A DNA stretch of 64,000 nucleotides from GCA-001856825 sp049965815. Lineage in GTDB: Archaea; Thermoplasmatota; Thermoplasmata; Thermoplasmatales; GCA-001856825. The stretch covers positions 4,363 to 68,362 of the forward strand of contig JBMFVV010000007.1 of the NCBI GenBank assembly GCA_049965815.1, in the 5' to 3' direction. This document shows, one piece after another, positions 33,836-41,547 of this stretch (position 1 is its first letter; every line of letters starts with the position of its first letter). Position numbers and translations under genes: made by a program. The notes under the pieces were generated by a model that was not told where the DNA came from, searched no databases, and saw only the letters and a list, made by a program, of their open reading frames with translations.

Positions 33836-34790
33836 GATGGCAAGGTGGGGGAAAGAATTCAAGGACAGGAGGGATTGGAAGCAATACAACGAGGAGCTGG
33901 TGATAAGGGGGGAGTTCTATCTGGACCTGGGTTTTGTTGAAAGCTGGGGTGATGAGCTGGAAGCAATGAACAGGAACAAGAGGGGAGGGCAGTACAAGTT
34001 TCCAAAATCACTGATGAGGTGGTTCATTGTATGGAAACAGCTCCTTGATTACAGGGGACTGGAAGGAATAGCGAGGAAGATGAGCTACCTGGGCCTCATC
34101 CCGGAGTTCCCTGATTTCTCAACTATATGGAATAGGATCCATTCTTCAACGCCTGAAATCTCCCTTCCCTCATTCAAGGATGCTGAAGTGGGCTCGGATG
34201 GCACTGGCCTCAAAACGAGGAATGCAGGGGAGTACAGGATATTCAAGTATGGCGATCCGGAAGCGAAACAGAAGAAGCATCTTGTTGTTGTCATAACGGC
34301 AGATGTGAAAAGAAAGAAGCTTCTCTCACTTGACGTGAGAATAGAGGGGAAGGGCTATACCGAGGCTTCCATAGCCATGGAGCACCTCTCATCAATTTCG
34401 CAGAAAGGTATCAAGATCAAGAGCTTCTATGGCGATGGTGCATACGACCAGTCCCCCGTATTCAACAGGCTTCATGGGATGGGTGTGGAGCCTGTTGTGA
34501 AGATAAGGAAGAATGCTTCTGCAGACAGATACAGGGGAAGCAAGTCCAGGAGGAGGGTTGTGAGGGAATACAAGATGATGGGGTATGAGAGATGGGCAAG
34601 GGAGAACAACTACGGGATGAGGTGGCCTTGTACTGAGGGCATATTCTCAGCAGTTAAGAGGAAGTTCGGTGAGAATACAGTTTCAAGATCGATTGCAGGG
34701 CTGTTAGCGGAAGGGTATCAGAGGTTCTGGGTATATGATGAGATGAGGGAATACGGGGAGAAACATGCGACAGTTGCCCTGAAGAGGTGA
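33834..34790 (+). CDS. IS5-family DDE transposase
   Basis: 318 residues, starting at one of two adjacent ATGs. The N-terminal NRNKRGGQYKFPKSLMRWFIVWKQLLDYRGLEGIARKM region is the IS5-type DNA-binding part. DDE residues: the first Asp in EVGSDGTGLKT, the second in FYGDGAYDQ, the Glu in CTEGIFSAVKRKFGE. All are present and the frame is intact, so the enzyme may be active. The start codon lies in a perfect inverted repeat. Confidence 0.88.
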   Translation: MMARWGKEFKDRRDWKQYNEELVIRGEFYLDLGFVESWGDELEAMNRNKRGGQYKFPKSLMRWFIVWKQLLDYRGLEGIARKMSYLGLIPEFPDFSTIWNRIHSSTPEISLPSFKDAEVGSDGTGLKTRNAGEYRIFKYGDPEAKQKKHLVVVITADVKRKKLLSLDVRIEGKGYTEASIAMEHLSSISQKGIKIKSFYGDGAYDQSPVFNRLHGMGVEPVVKIRKNASADRYRGSKSRRRVVREYKMMGYERWARENNYGMRWPCTEGIFSAVKRKFGENTVSRSIAGLLAEGYQRFWVYDEMREYGEKHATVALKR

Positions 34791-34844
34791 CAGAAGGGTA
34801 GTATTTCCCATGAAATCAGTGAATTAAGGGAGAGTAGATACAAT

Positions 34845-34863
34845 ATCTTCATTAAACAGAGCA
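34845..34863. repeat. Right terminal inverted repeat of IS5-like element
   Basis: ATCTTCATTAAACAGAGCA, inverse of the left repeat with one mismatch, 54 bases after the transposase stop. Confidence 0.7.
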
Positions 34864-34966
34864 CCGTCTTTAGAAAAGTTTAAAGCGAAATGATAAGGTT
34901 TTCACCCTATAAGACTACAGAACAACTCTCTCTTAGGTAAGAGTGTTAATCTCTTTGCCCCTCCTC

Positions 34967-35086
34967 CTATTTCTTCTTTTTCTGCTCTTTCTTAGGGTAT
35001 CTGGTTTCTAATGTTTTAGAATTGCTCCTGTTTGAGTGCTCAGCCCTATTTCTGGTAGGTGTTTTGGTCCTTCTTTGTGCTTTCAT
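34967..35086 (-). CDS. Possible 39-residue very basic protein
   Basis: ATG 35086 to TAG 34967 encodes MKAQRRTKTPTRNRAEHSNR, followed by a Lys-rich end (PKKEQKKKK). A GATATATTATA box lies 12-22 bases upstream, roughly leaderless spacing. More than a third of residues are Lys or Arg, suggesting nucleic-acid binding. It is too short for family assignment and could be chance, but it is one of few clean frames in this sparse region. Confidence 0.4.
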   Translation of the reverse strand: MKAQRRTKTPTRNRAEHSNRSNSKTLETRYPKKEQKKKK

Positions 35087-36026
35087 TTTTAACTCTGGAT
35101 ATATTATACCGAACTGAGCCTAATTAATATTTGCATTATATCTGAACATTCCACATTTCACATCCAATATACTCAATATTCCATGCGTAATTAGGCTAAT
35201 GGGGGCATAAGGTACCTTCCATACGAGTTCGTGTTTCCTGTATGAAGAGAGTTACTTCCCCTCTTAACATACCATCACAGCATCACATAATTCATAACGC
35301 TATGCTGGCATCTCGAATGTAACATTCTGGTCAATAATATTGACACGAACTACACTCAATGGCCACTCAGTAAATGTTACTTTGCTCTAAATTAATAGTA
35401 TTTTTAATGGACCTGATGGAACGTACGCATATATGGTCCATTTGCCTTCTTGATATACAAGCTCCAAACAGTAAAGGAACGTTGAACGTTTTAGTGGGCA
35501 TCTGTAACATCATCAATTGCAGCTAAACAAGTCAGCGCCGCTAGCAGCAAAACACAGATCATACACTATATGCAATCGTAGTTGTGATCATCGTAATTGC
35601 AATAGTTGGGCCAGTATTTGCTACGGGAGAAGGAAGCAACCTCCAAATTATTATCTATTATTTTTATCAAATTCAAATTCAATGGAAGCGATATGCTTCC
35701 ATGTTCACCTTTCCAGTAAGGTGCTAGAATCTCTAGTATCAAAATTAGCTAACTAACGTGTTTTGAAACTGCAATTATATTTCCTTAAACAGTTATATCT
35801 CCAAATCGCTAAAAATCGACTGGTCTATTTTCAGGTCAGTTGACCTCATATTATATCTCTTCTTTCTCTACTCTTAGAAAAATCTGAATCTATTAGTTAA
35901 AATGAAGTGACATTTTCTTAGAAGTAATCTCCAGAGGCAATTTCCACATTGTCTCTTCTGTCCGAATTCCAGTAGAAGATTTTTCCATGACGCTTAATAG
36001 TCAAATTGAAAATCTGTATTGAGAAG
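35087..36026. other. Sparse region with decayed coding sequence
   Basis: No intact gene is supported. Fragments look like former secreted or membrane proteins: about 35405-35450 reads NGPDGTYAYMVHLPS before a stop, and the piece listed at 35545-35727 is membrane-like. Stops occur in all frames between them. This fits gene decay between the IS elements and tRNA-Arg. Confidence 0.5.
35545..35727 (+). pseudogene. Membrane-protein fragment without a start
   Basis: A 60-codon open frame bounded by stops reads TDHTLYAIVVVIIVIAIVGP then VFATGEGSNLQIIIYY and ends VRC. It has one strong membrane helix but no ATG, GTG or TTG before the helix. Probably the tail of a lost membrane protein; family unknown. 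Confidence 0.3.
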
Positions 36027-36311
36027 ATGAGAAAGGTTACGATCGTAATAATGGTTATCCTCCTCCTGCTTGCACTCTTCGTTTACTAAGATTATAGTGT
36101 TCCTCACAGTACTACCCTAGAAAGCCCCCGGGTATACATAACTTTTAATTTATCTTCCGCTAATGCCAGCATTCTCATGCATTCTATCAACCAAACAATC
36201 AACGATTTCTATCAGAGGGGCGTTATTATAGGTGTCTTTGCAGGCCTGTTCGTAGGGTTTATTTTCGGAGCAGTCCTTGAGGGGGTCAGAAGGAAGAATA
36301 AGCCTCCTTAG
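36027..36311 (+). pseudogene. Small two-helix membrane protein interrupted by one TAA
   Basis: From ATG 36027 the frame reads MRKVTIVIMVILLLLALFVY, meets TAA at 36087-36089, and then continues in the same frame for 73 more codons to TAG 36311, including NLSSANASILMHSINQTIND and a second helix VIIGVFAGLFVGFIFGAVL with a basic tail EGVRRKNKPP. The uninterrupted frame on both sides and the coherent topology (helix, external loop with N-x-S/T sites, helix) argue that this was or is one 94-residue protein. An internal ATG (HSINQTIND) could make a 44-residue product. Confidence 0.5.
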
Positions 36312-36400
36312 CCGTCCTAATATACTGTAAAAAGGCCTAGAATCATATCCATGAAGTGTTTATAAAATGGGCTCTATTAACGCCAGCCTGAAGATTTGTC

Positions 36401-37326
36401 TCACGGCTTAAACTCTCTCAGCTTGAAATTTACTTCATAGAGAAACACTTCAATGTTGGGGATCATTTTTAATGCGTAATCCAATCTTTTGTCAAATTGT
36501 CCAGCCACAATAATTCCCCTGACACCCTCGTCGTGTTTCTTTTCCTTTATCCACCCCATATAACGAGCTATCTGTCCTACGGTACATCACTTGTTTGATC
36601 CTTTTTGAGTTCTATTACAACATAGTTCTTAGATCTCTTATCTCTTGCCAAAATATCTATTGGCCCAATCTCGGTTTTATACTGCTGACTTACTAGTTCC
36701 CCTTCCTCATAAATCAGTTCATATCTTTTAGCAAATTCAGTCGTATCCCAATTTTCTATTATGAAGTTCTCCAAAGTCTTCTCCATATAGAACCGTCCTT
36801 GGCTTTCTATTTGAGAAGAGACTGACCCTGGCAACAAAAGAATAGACTTGTAGTAGTTTAGAATGGTTTTAAGATCAGCCTGTAGTTCTTCTGCTCTAAC
36901 AACAATGTCAGTCTTGTCTCTATAGATTGAGGTTCTTCCAGAGGACTTATCTATTTTATATGCTTTGAAAACGAAGGAATCACCATACCTTGGAACATCC
37001 TTGTTGAAATATGCACTGATAGTTTGTGTCGAGCTAGTAATTTAATGGGGCCAGGATTTATCAAATTCTGCGGTTTCGCTCACTCCATATGCTAGTATTA
37101 ACGTCCCTTCTTCCTTGTAATACAAATAAACCGGATAATACCCCTTGCTCACCTGTATTTCTGGAGCTGTAAAAGCAATCCACGGTACTCGTGCTAAAGC
37201 ACCTTGTCCGAATGAGACCTTCATTTTGAGGTCTTCCCATTTTTTGGGATAAGCAGAAGTTTTCAAGTCAGTAGTACCTGCCTGAGTTATGAATCGATTT
37301 ATAATATCTGCCCACTCATTATTCAT
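36401..37326 (-). pseudogene. McrB-N (DUF3578)-like plus NucS-like (DUF91) nuclease, broken twice
   Basis: The gene reads from MNNEWADIINRFITQ at 37326. Its N-terminal part (PWIAFTAPEIQVSKGYYPVYLYYKEEG... and YFNKDVPRYGDSFVFKAYKID) matches the MrcB/DUF3578 domain often found at the N-terminus of restriction-linked proteins. The C-terminal part (EKTLENFIIENWDTTEF, EIGPIDILARDKRSKNYVVIELKK) is a PD-(D/E)xK domain of the DUF91/NucS type, with Asp and Glu-x-Lys visible. It is broken by an in-frame TAA at 37042-37044 and a frameshift near 36580, after which VGQIARYMGWIKEKK continues in another frame to TGA at 36401. Likely a dead defence or repair nuclease. Confidence 0.75.
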
Positions 37327-37614
37327 TTCATATTACCATTCTTGGTCTGCAAAGAAGCCATTTCTGGTCAGTTAGTATATATTCTCCAGAATTTAAGGGT
37401 TCCATCAGATCGTTAGCGTGATTCCTCTGATTTAGCTTATTTTTAAACCCAAAGATGATTAATATTACTGTACTTATTTGGCCTCCGAAGACAGGGGGTG
37501 TAGCCTCCATCCACATTGTAAAATTAATCGGCTCCTTAAAATATGAAACATAGTTAGTATATCGATGAAAGGAAGGTATAGGGATATCCCCGCTATTTTG
37601 CTGTTTATCTATCC

Positions 37615-37791
37615 GTGCTTACAATAATTCTAGCTGTTTTTTTGTTTTATACCTATCTTTCGCAGAAAGATGTGGTTGAAGAAGTGAGGAAGCGCTATAA
37701 CGCATTATTTCGCAACGAGGAGGTTGAGATGATGGAGGGTTCAAAAACATGCGGGTGGAGCTACGATACCTACGGGCGCAAGGGGATTTGA
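37615..37791 (+). CDS. Possible 58-residue membrane protein overlapping tRNA-Arg
   Basis: GTG 37615 opens LTIILAVFLFYTYLSQKDVV then EEVRKRYNALFRNEEVEMME, ending in GWSYDTYGRKGI at TGA 37791, inside the 3' part of the opposite-strand tRNA-Arg gene. One membrane helix plus a charged tail. A better start with a promoter-like box, ATG 37565 (MKGRYRDIPAILLFIY), is in another frame that could have been joined before a one-base change. It may be a fragment. Confidence 0.3.
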   Translation: MLTIILAVFLFYTYLSQKDVVEEVRKRYNALFRNEEVEMMEGSKTCGWSYDTYGRKGI

Positions 37792-37847
37792 ACCCCTGAC
37801 CTATGGCTTAGGAGGCCATTGCCCTATCCAAACTAGGCCATGCGCCC
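37773..37847 (-). tRNA. tRNA-Arg (CCT)
   Basis: A 75-base cloverleaf on the reverse strand: acceptor GGGCGCA/TGCGCCC, D stem GCCT/GGGC (one G-T pair), anticodon stem ATGGC/GCCAT with loop CTCCTAA (anticodon CCT, at 37810-37812), variable AGGTC, T stem AGGGG/CCCCT with loop TTCAAAT, discriminator G. No CCA and no intron. It marks the right edge of the IS-rich island; no repeat of its 3' end was noticed elsewhere in the window. Confidence 0.95.
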
Positions 37848-38013
37848 TTTCAACTGGAAATGCTTAACACGTTTTAACGTTTGCGAGCATTTTCCATCTG
37901 CACTACTCATGAAGACTAGGGAGGATGAAAAAGTTACTAATAATAAACTAAAGAAATGTCATTGTTATAGGGATAGACAGAATTTCAACGATTGATTGAA
38001 TTGACTAAGTCAT

Positions 38014-38050
38014 AAAAATGGAATATAAAAAAAGGAAAAGTCAAAAAACT
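38014..38050 (-). terminator. T-rich terminator of malate dehydrogenase
   Basis: On the reverse strand the mdh stop is followed by AGTTTTTTGACTTTTCC and then TTTTTTTATATTCC, an archaeal U-rich terminator. Confidence 0.55.
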
Positions 38051-38052
38051 GA

Positions 38053-38982
38053 CTACTTTAGGTATGAATCTGGCACCTGTTTGAGATTATTCTTGATTGC
38101 TTCTATGCTTTTCATGAACTTTTCCTTTTGTTCTGCTGTAAGGTTTACCTCTACAACTTTTTCAACGCCATTCTTCCCAAGGATCACAGGGACCTCTGCG
38201 AATACCCCATTTACTCCATACTCCCCTTCAAGGAGAACACTTGCTTCTAGGGCAGTCCTTCTGTCATTCACTATTGCATTTACCATCACTGAGAGCCCGC
38301 CAGCTGGACCCCAGTTGCTGCTAAACTTCCTCAGATTTGTTATGTCTCCTCCTGCACTTATAGTATCCTTGACAACTTTCGTATACTGATCTTCGGTGAG
38401 ATAGGTTTTTAGACTCTTCCCATAGACAAATGATAGTTCTGGAACAGGATACATGTTTTCACCGTGTTGTCCAAGAACAAGTGGTGTTATTGCGGAAGGT
38501 GAAACCCCAATGTACTGTGATGCATAGAATGCCATTCTTCTCGAGTCTAGGACACCACTGAAACCGATGACCCTGTTCCTGGGGAACTTCAATTTGTTGT
38601 AAAGTACCGTAACCATCACATCAAGGGGATTCGTTGTTATTATCACGATTGCATTGGGTGCGTACATCTTCACCTTTTCAGCCGTCTGTGATACTATGTC
38701 CGCATTCTTTACCGCGAGTTCTTCCCTTGTCATCCCAGGTTTTCTAGGAAGGCCTGCGGTGATAACAACAATGTCGCTTCCTTTTATGTCTTCATAGTTG
38801 TTTGATCCTCTTACTTTCACGTCTTTTCCAAGAATAGCTGCTGTGTGATTTAGGTCAAGTGCTTCTCCCTGAGGAAGGCCCTCCACTATATCGACCAGAT
38901 TTATGTTGTTATCTAGTTCATTTACCATGAATAGGGCCGCAGTAGTAGCTCCTACTCTTCCTGAGCCTATTATAGAGATCAT
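38053..38982 (-). CDS. mdh: Malate dehydrogenase (lactate dehydrogenase-like type)
   Basis: 309 residues. Rossmann motif IGSGRVGATTA at the N-terminus, NAD-preferring Asp in NLVDIVEG, substrate-binding arginines in RKPGMTREE and DSRRMAF, and the catalytic His in LGQHGENM. Tetrameric LDH-like malate dehydrogenases have this size and the TNPLDV segment. It interconverts malate and oxaloacetate in the TCA cycle. Citrate synthase lies 540 bases away on the same strand, a sensible metabolic neighbour, but the gap argues against one transcript. A CTTTATAAAC box is about 25 bases before the ATG. Confidence 0.93.
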   Translation of the reverse strand: MISIIGSGRVGATTAALFMVNELDNNINLVDIVEGLPQGEALDLNHTAAILGKDVKVRGSNNYEDIKGSDIVVITAGLPRKPGMTREELAVKNADIVSQTAEKVKMYAPNAIVIITTNPLDVMVTVLYNKLKFPRNRVIGFSGVLDSRRMAFYASQYIGVSPSAITPLVLGQHGENMYPVPELSFVYGKSLKTYLTEDQYTKVVKDTISAGGDITNLRKFSSNWGPAGGLSVMVNAIVNDRRTALEASVLLEGEYGVNGVFAEVPVILGKNGVEKVVEVNLTAEQKEKFMKSIEAIKNNLKQVPDSYLK

Positions 38983-39522
38983 ATTCTAACAATTTCTACA
39001 GACTTTATAAACTTTCTTTATTCAGAGAATGTCAGGTTTAGGTTGAAATTCGTACAGAATAGTACTTCTTTAGTAAATGCAATCAATATTATCGAGTAGT
39101 GGCATACAAGGCGTTGACACAGCGCTATACACCATCTTATGATGTACTGGAACTGATGGCATAATTCACAATCCTGGTGAATTTTGCCATATATGTTGCA
39201 ATAAAGAATAACCTGACATAAAGGAACAGCGTAAGCAGCGCTGTCTATCCAGAGATGGGGAGAAAGGCCTGCCAGCTGAAGCAGTCAAAAGACGTGGAGC
39301 AGATGGCAGGAAGTCAAATATCAACGGAATATTTGACAAAGTCTTTATTTAGAAACTCCGAAAATGAATAATTGATTGTCATAATGTGTTCTATCACGAC
39401 TGTTTTACCATTATCCAGTGGTACGAACAGAATAAAGGGTGGTTGTTTAGGGATGGAATCTCTTACTGGCTGGGCTATCCCCCGACTACCCTTTTACTCT
39501 ACTCTTTGGGTTGCGACCTTAC
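38983..39522. other. 540-base gap without a supported gene
   Basis: Apart from the mdh promoter at the left end, no intact gene is visible. A 47-codon hydrophilic open frame without a start (39212-39352, containing RDGEKGLPAEAVKRRGADG) and a short frame ending in a hydrophobic stretch near 39540 may be relics. No RNA structure is claimed. Confidence 0.4.
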
Positions 39523-40677
39523 TTATCTTGCCTCTATTGGTGTGTATTTGAGACCCACAGATCCCGTATAGTATTCAAGAGGTCTGAACAGTTTGTTGTT
39601 AGTCCAGTATTCCAGGATATGGGCTCCCCATCCCGACATCCTTGATGCCACAAAAATTGGCGTGAATAATTCACTCTCAATTCCCAGAACCCTATACAGG
39701 GGACCAGCAAAGAAGTCAATGTTAGGCCAGATTCCCTTTGATGCGCCAAGTTTGTCAACCATCATTTTCTCAGCTCTAAGGGCAATTTTCAGCAGTGTCT
39801 CTACCTCACTAGATGGTTCCTTCGTCAAGCTCTCTTCCAGGTATCTTCTTACGATCTTTGCCCTGGGGTCGTATACCTTGTAAACCCTGTGACCGAACCC
39901 CATGATTCTTTGTTTGCCTTCCAGGGCTTCCTCAATGTATTTCTCCGTATTGTCAGGCTGTCCGATTGCCTTCATCATCTTCAGTGCTGCCTCATCCGCT
40001 CCGCCATGGAGAGGTCCCTTCAGAGTGCCTATCCCCGTTGTGACGGCCGAATATATATCTGCCAGCGTTGATCCCGTAACCAGAACTGAAAATGTTGACG
40101 CATTTGTGCTGTGTTCTGCGTGTAGGATAAACATGAGGTCTATCAGTTTCTTCTCAAAATCGTTGGGCTTCTTTCCGGTTAGCATATATAGAAAATTAGC
40201 TGTGAGCCCCAGAGAGCGGTCAGGAGGGACATATGCCTTTTTATCCCTGAATCTTCCATTCACTGCGGCTATAGTCGGAAGTTTTGCCAGAATCGTAATA
40301 ATTTTGTCTATTGTATTGACACTTTCTTTGTTCATGGGGTCCTTGTCGTACATCGAGAGCATAGACGTTGCAGTCCTCATCACATCCATCGGATGGGCTG
40401 ATGGTGCCATTATCTTTATCGTATCCATTACTTCCTTGGGTAGCTCGATCCTGTCCTTAAGTTTCTTATCGAATTCATCGTACTCCTTTCTCGTAGGCAG
40501 TTTGCCGTATATCAGCAGATAGGCGACCTCTTCGAAATTGGATTTGTCAGCCAGATCCTCTATTGCATATCCTCTGTACCAGAGCCTTCCGTTCTGACCA
40601 TCTACTTTGCATATAGAGCTTTCATCAACATAAATCCCATCAAGCCCAAAGTTGATAGTAGGTTTTGAATTCATCAT
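39523..40677 (-). CDS. gltA: Citrate synthase
   Basis: 384 residues, the short archaeal/Gram-positive type. Near the N-terminus: GRLWYRGYAIEDLA. The catalytic residues are in HAEHSTNASTF (first His), GPLHGGADE (CoA-binding/oxaloacetate His) and GFGHRVYKVYDPRAK; the catalytic Asp falls near NIDFFAGPLYRVLGI. It makes citrate from acetyl-CoA and oxaloacetate. 2-Methylcitrate synthase activity is possible for this clade. The start is one of two adjacent ATGs. The AT-rich DNA before it (AAATATAAATAGC) fits a leaderless promoter. Confidence 0.93.
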   Translation of the reverse strand: MMNSKPTINFGLDGIYVDESSICKVDGQNGRLWYRGYAIEDLADKSNFEEVAYLLIYGKLPTRKEYDEFDKKLKDRIELPKEVMDTIKIMAPSAHPMDVMRTATSMLSMYDKDPMNKESVNTIDKIITILAKLPTIAAVNGRFRDKKAYVPPDRSLGLTANFLYMLTGKKPNDFEKKLIDLMFILHAEHSTNASTFSVLVTGSTLADIYSAVTTGIGTLKGPLHGGADEAALKMMKAIGQPDNTEKYIEEALEGKQRIMGFGHRVYKVYDPRAKIVRRYLEESLTKEPSSEVETLLKIALRAEKMMVDKLGASKGIWPNIDFFAGPLYRVLGIESELFTPIFVASRMSGWGAHILEYWTNNKLFRPLEYYTGSVGLKYTPIEAR

Positions 40678-40903
40678 TTAAATCACAAATATAAATAGCA
40701 TAAACGATTATAAAATATTGTTCAAATGTTAGGTTAACTTACCCTTTTTAACTGGTAATTAGAGGTGCTGGAAATTCATCACCCACAATGGACTACCCGT
40801 GAAAGTTTAATGGCGAAGCCAAGCCAAGTAACTCCTTATAAAATTTACTCTAAGGTACAGTCATTGGGCGATTAAACTGCCTCATTTATGGGAGATTGAA
40901 CTC

Positions 40904-41296
40904 CTATGCGGGAAGCTTTAACTTGCTCTCCTTTATTTTATTTGTGAATGTCCTCATCTTTTCTGCTAGGTCTTCGTCTATGAAGTGTTCAAAGAAGCAA
41001 GCTCTGTCTTTAGCAGTTTCCTCGTCGCAACCCATCATTATCAGCAGCTCATAAATGGAACTTTCTTTCCTGCTCAAGTTCTCAAGAAGCTTCTTCCCCT
41101 TGTCTGTGAGCGTCATTCCCCTGTATTTCTGATAGTTTATCAGTCCATCATCAGAAAGTTTGCTTAGCATCTGTGATACGGAGGCAGGTGTCACTTTCAA
41201 GAACTCAGCAATCTCAAGAGGTCGAGCGTATCCTTGTTCCTTTATGAAATGATCGATGGATTCGAGATATTTTTCCCTATCCTCGTTCGTTTTCAC
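40904..41296 (-). CDS. DtxR/MntR-family metal-dependent regulator
   Basis: 130 residues. The winged helix is RPLEIAEFLKVTPASVSQMLSKLSDDGLINYQKYRGMTLTDKGKKL (about 24-70), with TPASVSQMLSKL as recognition helix. The dimerisation/metal domain has MGCDEETAKDRACFFEHFIDEDLAEKM, where Cys, Glu and His are in the usual metal-ligand positions. No SH3-like third domain, so it is the short MntR/MDR type. The start is GTG with TAGGTAG just upstream. A perfect palindrome overlaps its start region, implying autoregulation. Fe2+ or Mn2+ is the likely signal. Confidence 0.85.
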   Translation of the reverse strand: MKTNEDREKYLESIDHFIKEQGYARPLEIAEFLKVTPASVSQMLSKLSDDGLINYQKYRGMTLTDKGKKLLENLSRKESSIYELLIMMGCDEETAKDRACFFEHFIDEDLAEKMRTFTNKIKESKLKLPA

Positions 41297-41299
41297 CTA

Positions 41300-41314
41300 C
41301 CTAAATTGTTTAGG
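41300..41314. promoter_or_regulatory. Probable DtxR-type operator
   Basis: CCTAAATTGTTTAGG is a perfect inverted repeat (six-base arms, three-base spacer) three bases before the regulator's start codon. CCTAA/TTAGG half-sites are characteristic of DtxR-family operators. A related AACCTAGGGC lies at 41368-41377 just before the next forward ORF. Confidence 0.6.
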
Positions 41315-41377
41315 AATTATTACCCTTTTTCACGAAATATTAAATAGATAAACAAAACCTCTTTTTAACCTAGGGCA

Positions 41378-41485
41378 ATGATGGCAAAGAACGACATGAA
41401 AAATCAGATGGTGGCCTTCAAGTGGTCCGGAGGCGATAAATCAGTCTTAAATATAAAAGAGGGACATTATCTGAATCTCTTATAG
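41378..41485 (+). CDS. Possible 35-residue protein divergent from the DtxR gene
   Basis: ATG 41378 to TAG 41485 encodes MMAKNDMKNQMVAFKWSGGD and ends EGHYLNLL. It is preceded by AAATATTAAATAG and a CCTAGG palindrome. It could be a small regulated peptide or the residue of a longer gene. No family is recognised; the start is supported only by context. Confidence 0.35.
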   Translation: MMAKNDMKNQMVAFKWSGGDKSVLNIKEGHYLNLL

Positions 41486-41547
41486 GCTTGAATTATATAA
41501 AGCGGAGTTAACAAAAAATTGAATAAGAACGATGGTGATTTGGGAAG

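Larger units (their letters stand above)
33428..34863. mobile_element. IS5-like element with two divergent genes, 1436 bp
   Basis: Nineteen-base inverted repeats, TGCT(G/C)TGTTTAATGAAGAT, lie at 33428-33446 and 34845-34863 with one mismatch. Between them are a DDE transposase (forward) and a 107-residue divergent gene (reverse), sharing one promoter region. No target duplication is visible at the two borders, so the copy has probably been rearranged after insertion. Its left end is inside the antiporter gene. A GATTAGA/TCTAATC hairpin sits just inside the left repeat (33444-33461). Confidence 0.7.

Noticed and set aside
33780..33884. Longer N-terminus for the IS accessory gene (MLPIPPVLEFF...)
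   Set aside because: It overlaps the transposase start on the other strand, has odd Pro/Cys-rich sequence, and crosses the promoter and inverted repeat.
37328..37516. 62-codon reverse ORF upstream of the broken nuclease
   Set aside because: Low-complexity mixed composition with no recognisable fold; likely the promoter side of the nuclease gene.
39359..39540. Short forward ORFs before citrate synthase
   Set aside because: They overlap the 3' end of gltA, have no ribosome site and no coherent protein features.
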